From Taeniopygia guttata (lineage: Eukaryota > Chordata > Aves > Passeriformes > Estrildidae): 64,000 nt of DNA. Position 1 is the first letter of the stretch. Each line of letters starts with the position of its first letter. Below are positions 11,860 to 21,500 of this stretch, piece by piece. The notes under the pieces are model-generated. The model did no database searches and was not told the DNA's origin. It saw only the letters and a list, made by a program, of their open reading frames with translations. Location: NCBI RefSeq assembly GCF_048771995.1, contig NC_133031.1, forward strand, positions 377,001-441,000, given 5' to 3'. The position numbers and the translations under genes were made by a program.

Positions 11860-12500
11860 TGTTTACACCAGAGCCAGGTTTTTTTTGGACAATGCCTCAC
11901 TTACAAGTTAATACATGTGGCTATCCTGGAGATGGGCTGTCCCAAAAGGAGATACTGGAACATCTGGGAGCTGATCATCCTGATAGCGACTCAAGATTGG
12001 GATCGCTGGAGTCCTCCGGGCTGATGCATCTGAATGCCACGGCTCCCATAACCTCATCAGGAAAAATTGTCCACAGCTGGACCTGGATTGTTCAACCCCG
12101 GCTGAGAGAAAAGAACTTTATGAATATGTGGGACTCTGAATAGAGAGAAAAGGCAGGTGACTGAAATCCTGGCCTCGGGCAGAAAATTTCCTATAAGAAC
12201 TGCAGGGTCCGGGAGGGTGGTGTGTGTGTCCAGGGGAACCTCTGCCGAGAGGCTCCTTCCTGTCACGCACCCAGTGCCGAACCTGGGCTCAGCGCTGTCC
12301 TTTTCCTTTTGGCCTGCTCAGAGAGAATTCAATCCTGAATAACTTTTTATTGTTTCATTTTAAATTTGGCTGGACTAATTTTCATTTATAAAAGGGGGAA
12401 GGGGACTGTGGGGAGAACGGAGAACATCTAAACAACAAATCACAATAACATAACTCTACATCAATAAAGCTTCTCTTAAGATACACACAATATTCATCCC
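11860..12500 (+). mobile_element. Possible LTR-like sequence
   Basis: The stretch has a 'cctataagaac' TATA-like box near 12190, then CG-richer sequence, then 'gaataactttttattg' near 12340, an order like U3-R-U5. Borders with TG...CA were not found. It may be an LTR, the edge of an internal region, or unrelated DNA. Confidence 0.28.
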
Positions 12501-12874
12501 TTAATTGCAAGAACCAATCATCTCATTATCTATTACAGTTTGGATGGAGACCAGAAGTAATACCTTGCAAAAGGAAAAGAGGGTACAAAGGTCCCTGCAG
12601 TCCCCTGGCCTGGTACCTCAGCTAGTGGGGAAAGGAAGAGGGCAGCATGTGGCCAGGAGTTTAAATAGAGGCCGTGTCCTCCAAATCTTTGAGAGAGAAA
12701 ACCCCAGCAGCAGATGTCCCCATGGACTCTCTCCCTTTATTCAAACAAAGCTGCAGGGCTCCTCTGGCTCCTTTATGGACACTGGCTTTTCACAGCCTGG
12801 TTTGTATGCACACCTGTTTCCTTGTATCAGAGTATCACCAGCCTGCAGTGACTCCCTGCCACTCTGGTCTGCAG

Positions 12875-13003
12875 GAGAAATGGAGCTGATTTCCATTAAG
12901 GCCCTCCCAGAGGGAAGGAAGAACACACCCAGAGGAGACAAGCAACCCCTGCAGGCATCCAAACTTCTCCACCAGATGTGGAGTGAGTCGCAGAGGGGGC
13001 GTA
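12875..13003 (+). CDS. Orphan phase-1 exon of the membrane-protein family
   Basis: The acceptor is ggtctgcag at 12866-12874 and the exon ends at 13003 before gtgggtg. It is 129 bases long, phase 1 at both ends and open (EMELISIKALPEGRKNTPRG). The donor and downstream intron (gtgggtgcatttccctcagc) match the sequence after 5790. It is cut off from any other exon of the family: LTR DNA lies on both sides. It is therefore a fragment of a second gene copy or a displaced exon. Confidence 0.5.
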
Positions 13004-13073
13004 GTGGGTGCATTTCCCTCAGCCTTCTCCTGAGCCTGGGCAGCTGGGGGCTTGCTCTGCACATGTGTGTTGG

Positions 13074-13372
13074 ATAATCTACCAAGTTTAATTTTTTTTC
13101 ATTTCTCTAGTCAGGCTTGGTTTGCCTTTGCCTTGGGGAAAGGAATTCTAATGGGTTTTTTAAGGGATGTTGCACCACTCAAGAGAAATGAGCTTAACAT
13201 CTCAATAAACTGGGAATAACACAAAAGGTACCAAAAACCATAATGACCATCGAGAAAGATCTACGATCATCATCTGCAAACGTCAAGGAATGCCAACCCC
13301 AGACACTGCCCCCTGGCATAGTTGGAGACACCTGGACTGGAAAAGCCTGAGAAGGAAATCAAGGAGTATGGC
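13074..13372. other. Unassigned DNA left of the LTR
   Basis: It does not match the MROH sequence that would be expected here if the LTR had simply inserted into the paralogue. It ends in a purine-rich stretch ('gagaaggaaatcaaggagta') directly before the LTR. It might be retroelement internal sequence, but this is not established. Confidence 0.3.
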
Positions 13373-14752
13373 TGTCATGGTTTGACACTGGCACAATGCC
13401 CAGTGCCCCCATGAAAATGCAGCCTCTCAATTGAATGCTGCGAAATGCAATCGAGAACAGAGCAAAGAAGGCCCAAGCTTAATAACAAGGAAAAAAACTT
13501 TATTAAGCTACTACTACTATACTACTCTAAAAGAAAAAAAAGATAAAAAGACCACACAAAATTCAAAATGAAAACCTTCCAAAGTATTCCTCCTCTCACC
13601 ACCCAACCCCAACAAACCACAGTGAGACACAACCTGGACTCCAATCAGGCGTCCACCCTCCAGACAATCGATACTCAGTCCATCAAGGAAGAGAGGAGCC
13701 CCTCCTGTGCCACAGACCCCCCCAGGAAACACAGCTGCCACATCCTGTGCATCCATGTCACACATAGCACCACCCAGAGAAAAAGTTTGCCATGGCGGCC
13801 CTCTCCTTTCCATGCACAGTGCTCTCACCACCAATGCATGGATGGACAGACTGCTTTTAGGATTTTTCCTTTTAAGGATGCCCTGCCAAGAGGGGAAAAA
13901 ACAACAGTTCAGTTTTTCATTTTTGGGACCACAGTTCCTCCCATTTCCCCCTGGGGCTTAGGGTCCAAGAACAGAGATCTTCTCTTCTTCTCTGAAGACA
14001 GGGGACACCACCACAAACCTCCCTAACTTTTCTTTGTTCGCTCAACTTCTGTCTTTTCCCAGCTGAAGCATGGTCTCTTTGGCTCACCAGCATCCTCCTA
14101 AAATACAGTCTCTCTTGGAGAAGAAGATCAGTTCAGTCTGTGGCTACCAAGAAAAAGTCCAGCCAAAAGCCACTCCATCATCTCCTCCCACCTAAAATTT
14201 CTCCTTCCAGCATCCCAGGGTCCAAGCTGTCTCTCTTCCTCTCTTTCAAACCGAGGAGGAGAAAAATTTCACAAAGCTTTCATTTCTCAAGGAAGGGTTA
14301 AAAGTCCCAACTCCCAGAGATGGCTTGCTGCCCAGGCTCCCGCTCCCACAGGCAGCTGGGCACCTTGCGGCCCCCCCCAGCTCTTCTTCCCCGCGGTGAA
14401 CTGCTGACAAAACTACTGCTGTCTTTTTCTCTCTCGAGAAAGAGAGACTCTGGGGGAAAATGGAGACATCCCAGATTTTCTCCACCCTTCCATCTGCAGG
14501 GGGTTCCCAGGCCCCTCCACCCTTTGGCCTACCTCAGTCAGGCCATGGGCCTTCCCCTCCCCCGCCCAGCCACGGATGGGCAGGGGAGAGTCCTGCACTG
14601 CACGCTGACCGGAACCAAAGAGAGCGAGTTCTCCTGGGAATTCTGCTTTTAACCCCTCTCTGTTCTCAGAGGAATGTCCACCTTCAATTGGTCAATAGCC
14701 AAATTGACCTCTTTCTTTTGAGAAAATTCATTTTCCGTGTCAAACCACGACA
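13373..14752 (-). mobile_element. ERV LTR with inverted TGTCRTGGTTTGAC ends
   Basis: A block of about 1,380 bp starts TGTCATGGTTTGAC and ends GTCAAACCACGACA, so the 14-base ends are inverted repeats with one mismatch and have TG...CA limits. Minus-strand AATAAAG near 13500 ('ctttattaagct') suggests minus orientation, although the strand is inferred. Ends of this type are common in passerine ERVL-like LTRs (from memory). The flanks ('gtatggc' left, 'gcagagt' right) show no target-site duplication. The right flank is MROH last-exon sequence. Fossil; no coding part seen. Confidence 0.68.
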
Positions 14753-14854
14753 GCAGAGTACCAGGAGACTGTGAAGAGAGCAGCAGGACTCAACGTCACT
14801 GGAGCTCCAGGCGCACCTGATGCTGGCCACAGCTGTGCCTGCTGCAAGCTCCCA
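14753..14854 (+). pseudogene. MROH-like: Truncated last exon of an upstream MROH paralogue
   Basis: Starting exactly at the LTR edge, this matches the last exon of the complete MROH gene from 23691 ('gcagagtaccaggagac') through the stop region near 14854. It encodes the same C-terminal tail (NVTGAPGAPDAGHSCACCKL-type). Everything upstream in that paralogue (14 exons and the start of this one) is missing, so it cannot make a protein. The following 3' UTR and AATAAA (14944-14949) are kept. Confidence 0.85.
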
Positions 14855-17214
14855 TAGCTGCTGCCTTCCCCCTCCCTGTTGACAGCTCCCTCCCTCCAGC
14901 CCTCAGACCCTGCCCATCTCATCCCTTCCCTTTCCCTTCCATTAATAAACAGTTTGATTTCTCCCCCTTACCTGCATCTCTGTGGAGCTGAAGCGGCACA
15001 AATCCCGGGCCCTGGGACACACAGGCCCCTGCTGCTGTTCTCTTCCACGCCGTGTTCTGTGCACACACACACAGAGGAACGAGGGCAGATCAGGCTGGAG
15101 AGGTGCCTGTGCTGAAGGTGCAGTTCCACAACCCTGTGGACTTGCAGATCTTGCTGAGCAGCCTGGAGCCCCTGGAATTTGGAAGAGCCAAGCTGAGTAT
15201 GCTCTGAAGGCAGCTGTGAGGGATTCCATGGCAAGCTTCCACGGAGGGCAAAGGAGCTTGGAATGCTGGAAGTTTTCAGGAATAGCTTTCTGAAAGCTCA
15301 GCAGTGCTCCATCCCTGCACAGGATTAGGGAGAGGGCAGAACCAGCGACCATCTGGGCTTAGCAGGGAGCTTTGGGTGTGCCTGAGGGCAAAGGAAGCAG
15401 CAGCACGGTGCCCAAGACTGGGACACACGACCCTGCCAGTGCCCGGAGCGCTGTCAGGCAGTGCCGGGATCCCGGCTGTGGTTCTGGTCCCCACAAGTGA
15501 GGAATGGCAGCCCCAGGCTCAGAGCCAGTCAGAAAGCCAAGCAAGTGAGAGCAGAGGGAGGGCACCCTTCCAGTCTCTCTTGGGCATGGCCACAAAACAG
15601 CCCTTGCTGCTTCTTCCTCCGCCTGTGTTTGGGCTGTGCTGGTGGCAGAGGCAGCCAGGCTGTGCTCTGCCTTCCAGAGCCTGTTGGGAGCGGGCATGAA
15701 AAGCGCTGTGTGCACAGCAGAGAGGCCTGGAAGGTGCTGGCAAGAGCATCCTGTGGGAGCAGGGCTCTGGGCTCTGGCTGGGAACAACCTGGTCTTGGTG
15801 CCGGGAGCACAGGCAGGAGTTGAGGCACGTGAAGAGGCAGTGAGCAGCTGGTGTTTGTAGAGGGCCTGGGGCTGCCCGTCTGAGCCTCCACCTGGAAAGG
15901 CACTTGGGGGAATAGGAGCTGGAGCTGGAGTGCCTGTCCTGAAAGGACATGAAGTCCTTCAGCCTTGCCAGCGTTTCTTAAGGGTGTGTAGGTGTTGAGC
16001 AGAAAAGCGGCACATTTGGGGAAATGCATTTGGAGGACAGGGGCTTGCTTCTCAAGGAAAGTGCTTCCCAGGAAGCTCCCAGTGAGGCAGGTGCAAGTGT
16101 CCCCCTTTGGCTCTCTGTGCTCCTTTCAGTCCTTGAGGCCCTCTGCACTTGGCAGAGGGACAGGGGAAGGGAGAAGGCTGTGAAGAGCAGGTTTGGCATC
16201 CACCTGGACCTGCAGGGACCAACCCAAGCACCTGCAGCAGCGTGTGTTACCCCCCCTTTGGACAGAGGGGTGAGCAGAACCATCTCTGTCCATCTGTGAG
16301 GCCCAGAGCTCTCTGTGGGAGCTGTGATTTAAAAGGCCTTTACACACTCACTTTTCACATCTTCCCTGTCTGCTGTGTTGCATCTCTTGGCAAGATGCAT
16401 TTGCCTCCTGCTTGCTGGGAGCTGCTGTGGCCCAGGGCCAGCACAGAGCTGGGCTGGGTGGGCCAGGCAGTGTGGTGGAGAGTCTTGGCTGATCTTGGTG
16501 TGTGCCTGGCCTCAGAAAAGACTTGGAAGATTTGCCTGCCGAGGTGTCCTGCTCCTTGGCTCTCCCTGTGCATCTTGGAGAGCACAAGGGAGGCATTTCT
16601 GGCAGCTGGGCATCAGCAGGCCTTCCAATGAGGGCGTGTTGTGGAGCGAGCCCAGCTGAGATACCCTGAGAGGAGCCCAGGGCTCCTTGCTCCTCTCTGC
16701 TGGCCCGTGAGCGTCTGTCTGCTTTCGGGATGGCCCTGGCTGTGTCACGGGTGCTGCGTGGACATGAGACAGCCGCTCCTGTCCCGCTGGGTCCCAGCAG
16801 CGCCTGGCAGCCGTCCTGCATCCACGTCAGGATGCTGGCCAAGAGAGGCCCTGGAAGCTGAGGCAGCTGATTTGAAGCTTCTGCAGGTGCCAACAGGTCA
16901 AGGCCAACAGTGTTCCCTCAGGATACAGCATTCCTGAGGGGCTTCCCCAGAGCTGCCTGATGCCACCCACTCCTTGTGGCACCAGTTGCTTTCCTGTGGA
17001 AGGTTCTACCTTCCCCAAGAGCACAGAGGGAGCTGGGGAAAGAGCTTGCCAGGCTGCTCTCCATCCTTTACCAGCAGCCCTGGGTGAGCAGAGTAGTCCC
17101 AGCTGAGCGCAGATGTGCCAATGGAAGAGCCGTGCACGGGAAGGCTCGGTGGGAAGGATGATCCAGGATCCATAGGCCTGGCAGCCTGAGCTTGCTGCCG
17201 GGGAAGGCCTTGGA
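14753..17214 (+). repeat. Tandem segmental duplication, copy 1
   Basis: Nearly identical to 23691-26196, with only scattered substitutions and a few small indels (for example around 14880, 15225 and 16205). It covers the end of the MROH last exon, the 3' UTR with its poly-A signal, and about 2.2 kb of downstream DNA. The match stops near 'gccttggag' at 17214: here the sequence continues 'cagatcctcctgagtgcc', while copy 2 continues 'ctggtaagtgtcc'. Confidence 0.95.
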
Positions 17215-18510
17215 GCAGATCCTCCTGAGTGCCATCCCACAGCACGTGCAGGGAACCAGGGGGTCTGCTGGAGGGAGGGAAACTCTGCGGAGGGACAGGG
17301 ACAGCTGAGGGTCCTGACGGGAATTTGAAGGTATCTCTCTGGTGTTTGCAGGGTGTTGGTGTTGGAGGTGTGCTGGGGAAGGAGTTGTCTGGGAGGTGAG
17401 AGGTCTGGGTTGGAATTTGAGTCTGTTTTAAGGCAGCATCTGTAGTTTGGCACAGCCTTGCTCATGGGTCTCAGAAAGAATATCTGTGACTGTTTGTGTT
17501 CATGGTCCTGATTGTGCTGCAGGGAACAAGAGGGAAAAGTTGTACTTTATTGGCCACTTAGATCTCTATACCGGGGCAGGGTTAACCATTTTGCCATCTA
17601 CTCATTGTTGCCAGCAGTTGCTCCAGGTGCTCCTGCCAACAGCCCCTGCAGGCAGGAGCACAGCCCCCAGTGCACGTGGGTGTGGACCATTCTGGCACAG
17701 AAGGCTCCCTGGGGCACAGATCTCTGGGGCAGGAGACGGGCACCAGCCCTGCCAGGTCTGCTTGGGCGGGGACTCTGCCAGAGCTGCTGGTGTCAGTGTT
17801 CCCCAGGCCCCAGGGCTCAGAGCAGCATTCGTGCCCTGGCCCACAGTTCCTTGTGTGTGCCACACCCACGGGTTTAGGATGGCCATGGGCCAGGACCCGT
17901 CCCAAGGAGGCTGTGGCAGCTTCCATGGAAGGTTCTGTGCCCTTCCAGCGCGGCTGCGTCGGCAGCCCTGGGAGCTCCTTCTGCTGCCAGGAGCCCGCAG
18001 AGCAGGGCAGCGTTTGCTGATGGTCTGAGCCGTTCCTAAAGATCCTGTTGGGCTGTCTCAGACACTTGGGGCCAGGGATTCCTTCCAACCTGGGCCACTT
18101 TGGCTGGGCAGGGCATGGCCCCAGGGCAGGTGGCAGTGTGTGCAAGGGCCCTTTGTGACATGGTGCAGCATGGTCACTATGGCATAGAACGGGACAGGAT
18201 GGCCTTTGTGACACGTGCTGACATAGGAGCTGGCACTAACCAGAGCACGCCACTCTGCTCAGAGCAGGCGACCGGACGGGACGGGACAGAGCGGTGCCGT
18301 GAGGAGCCCCCGCACAGCGCGCTCATTCGTGCCTGACCCGGAGATTTTCTGAGGCATTATTCCTACAGGTGACCTCGTGGCAAGACCACAGGACTTGGCA
18401 GCCCGTGGCCTTCCCGAGGCTTCTCTTTTGAAGTTGCCCTTGAGGACTTGTTCACTTGGAGCTTTCCTGAGCCATCTCTCTAGAAGGTGACCTCGAGGCC
18501 AGACTCTGGC
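17215..18510 (+). other. Upstream region of the complete MROH gene
   Basis: GC-rich DNA without a convincing coding exon. A CpG-rich patch with repeated CGGGA ('gaccggacgggacgggacag') lies at about 18268-18330, and a 'tcctacag' acceptor-like site is near 18362-18369. A promoter or 5' untranslated exon for the MROH gene may therefore lie here; this is inferred from position only. Confidence 0.35.
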
Positions 18511-21500
18511 ATGGCGGGCAGATTTGTCGGTTTGTTCAGAGTGTTCAGGGGGAAGAAAAAGAAAAGCCCTGAAGCTGCCCCAGCACAGGAGCATGAAAAC
18601 CCGGAGCAGTTCCAGCCACTGCAGGACAGTGAGTGGCAGAGCTGGGCCACAGGGCTGAAGCCTGCAGCCAGCTTGGCCCTATCCCATCCCATCCCATCCC
18701 ATCCCATCCCATCCCATCCCATCCCATCCCATCCCATCCCATCCCATCCCATCCCATCCCATCCCATCCCATCCCATCCCATCCCATCCCATCCCATCCC
18801 ATCCCATCCCATCCCATCCCATCCCATCCCCTGGGGATGTGCCCATGGACAGGAGGGAAGAGGGCCTGGACAGACACCCCGCAGTGGCCGTGCTCCATCC
18901 CCTGGGGCATCCTGGGGCTGTCCCTGCCTGGGGAGCGCAGGGCTGGGCTGTGTTCTCCGGCCTCTCCCGCAGCCCCTCAGCCCTGGCCGCGCTCGCTCTT
19001 TGCCATATGCAGCTCTGGACCGCACACAAGAGAAGGAACCTGCCCGTGGCCGCTTCCGCAAAACTCTGAAGGTGCCTGCAGCCATCCCCACCTGAGCTGG
19101 GCCTGCTGTCACTGCTCAGCCCAGCAGCACGCCTGGAGCACTCCATGGAACACCCCTGGCTACCCTGTCCTTTGCTCTCCTGCAGATGTTCTGGAAGTTC
19201 CCCTGCATTCCACGTAGAAAGACCGGCAGCGCAGCAGCTGAGGGCCCGGCCGAGCCTGGCTCGGGGCTGACCGAGCTCCAGGCAGAGCCTGATGTCAGCC
19301 CAGAATCGACAGCCCACTCAGGGAACAATGCAATCCATTCTCAGAGGGTGATGGCTGTTCACATGGCAATGGCTGAGAGCGTGGCCATCACAAACACTGA
19401 CACCAGAATGACTCAGGGCATCTCAAAGACTGGCACCATGCCCACTCCCACTGTGATTCCTGCTCCCACTACGGATTTTCTCAAGGAGAGTGCTGTTCCT
19501 TCTCAGCAGCAGGTAAGCAGCCTGGGGCCAGGCCTGGAGGCCTCCCAGGATTGTGTGTTGCCTCAAGCCACAGTCACTGGGCCTCCTGATCCTTTGAGGC
19601 CAGCACAGTGTGGCGGGAAGGGAAGCACTTCTTGGGGGAAGCTGGGGAAGTTGTTCCCTTGGACAGCACTCCAAGTCTTCCCCGTGCTTCCTCCAGGTGC
19701 CAGCCATTGTAAGGAACATTCACAAGCGTCTCATGTCCCAAGTCACTGTGGATGTCTGGCTGAAGATCGATATTGTGAGGCTGGCTGAAGAACACCCTGC
19801 TGACCTGGTGCTGACCCTCCTGCGCTGTGCCCCAACATGTGACAGGTACAGGGCCCACGAGCCTTGAGAGCTCAGGGCTCAGCAGCCTTTAGGGCCCACG
19901 GCCCTGCACAGCCTGTGCAATGGGCTCTGCCAGACAGGCAGAGAGGCCCAGGAGCCTCAGGCCCCTCTGTTTGCTGAGCCTGCTGCCAGTACTCCCCCCA
20001 TGCCCTTCAAGGCTCTGTCACCTGGGCCCCCACGGGTGCACAGGGCATGGTGCCGTGACTGAGATGCCCCTGACACAGAGCTCTGATCCCACAGAGCCGC
20101 TGCAATGATATGGAGAACCATAGGCTCGTCGAGTCCCACAGTGGAAAAGGTGCTGCCAGTGCTGCTCTGTGTGATGGAGAACTGGCCTCTGCACAGCATG
20201 TTCACCTCTGATGGAAACTGCGAAGATGTCTTTGCCCTGGCTGTGAGTTTCTGGAACTGGCCTTTACTCGCCCCCCGGCTGCCTCTCCAGCTGCTCTCCA
20301 TCCTCTCCATCCCTCAGTTGCTGGGCTGAAACCTGGGCTAGGGGCAGGCTCAGGGGGCACCAGGCCCTCTGCTCCCCCTGCCTCGGCCCTTGGGCCCTGC
20401 CCCATGGACACCTCGTCACTGAGCGCTGCCTTGGGCTGTTCTCTTGCAGGCAACTCTGGTGCTCTGGGTGATTCTCCAGGTGCCTGAGTGCCAGGAGGCG
20501 ATGAACCTTTATTCCTCCCGCCTGTTTGTGGCTCTGCTCTTCCATCTTGTCGCCACCACACAGGAGATAACACCAGAGGAAGTTGCTGCATTCTGGAGAG
20601 CATGCTGGCAGGCACACCACCTTCACAGCAAGCTCAGGAGGTCCCGGTCCCCCCGTCCTTCCCGTGCCCTTCTGGCCAGTGCCAGCGCTCCCAGTGTGAC
20701 CTGGGCTTTGCTCTGCACACAGGTTTGTAGTGCAGACCATGAAGGCTCTGCTCTGCCGACTGCAGTGGGACCATGTGGTGCTGGCTATGGAGCGCAAGCG
20801 TGGCTGGGACACGATGATGCGTGCTATCACCCAGGAATATGGTTTGGGTCTGCTGGCCAGGTGAGACGCCCTTCTCCCCACTGCCCCTGGCATTTGTGCC
20901 CTGTGCCCAGGTGCCCCTCACGGTCCCTGCAGTCATGGGCCAGAGGGCCTTGTCACTGAGGGACGGCCAAGGAGACTGGAAAAGGCTGGGAGAGGAAGGT
21001 GCCCAGAAGGGGCCGCCTCACAAAGTGCCCACATCCCCTCCAGGGATGCTGGGGAAAGACCGGACCTCTGTGAGTCAGTCCTGGGAGAGGTTTGCTCCCC
21101 TCACCTCAGGGCCTTGGTGCCTTTTTCCCCTGACAGGGAGATGCGGCGTGTCTCCATCCCTTTTTGTTCTCACACCGCACTTCACTTGCTCTGGCACCTC
21201 AGAAAGGAGAAGCCATTCTATGATCTGATCTTGCTGACAGTCCTGGTGGAGGTGAGCCTGTTGGCCAGCGCTGCCTGCCTCAGCTGCCTCCCAGCTCTCT
21301 GCCCTCTCACAGCCGCAGCTGCCTGGGACGGTGCCCACGCCCCGTGCTGCTGCCTGGGCCCAGGCCTGTGCGGTTCTGGGCTCCTGCCGGCCGGGTCCCC
21401 TGTCACTGCCCTGTGCCTTTCAGGTCCTCGAATGCCTGGACTTGAGTAAATGTCGTGGCAGCGCTCTGAAGACCATGTCAAGGTACCTCTGGAGTGAATG

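Noticed and set aside
14953-17161. Many open frames of 60-210 codons in the duplicated segment
   Set aside because: They occur in both copies on both strands downstream of the MROH poly-A signal, with no splice pattern or family motif; best explained as GC-rich non-coding DNA.
18480-19317. Long SHPIP / WDGMG open frames on both strands
   Set aside because: They come from the ATCCC array inside MROH intron 1; only the short exon parts at the edges are real.
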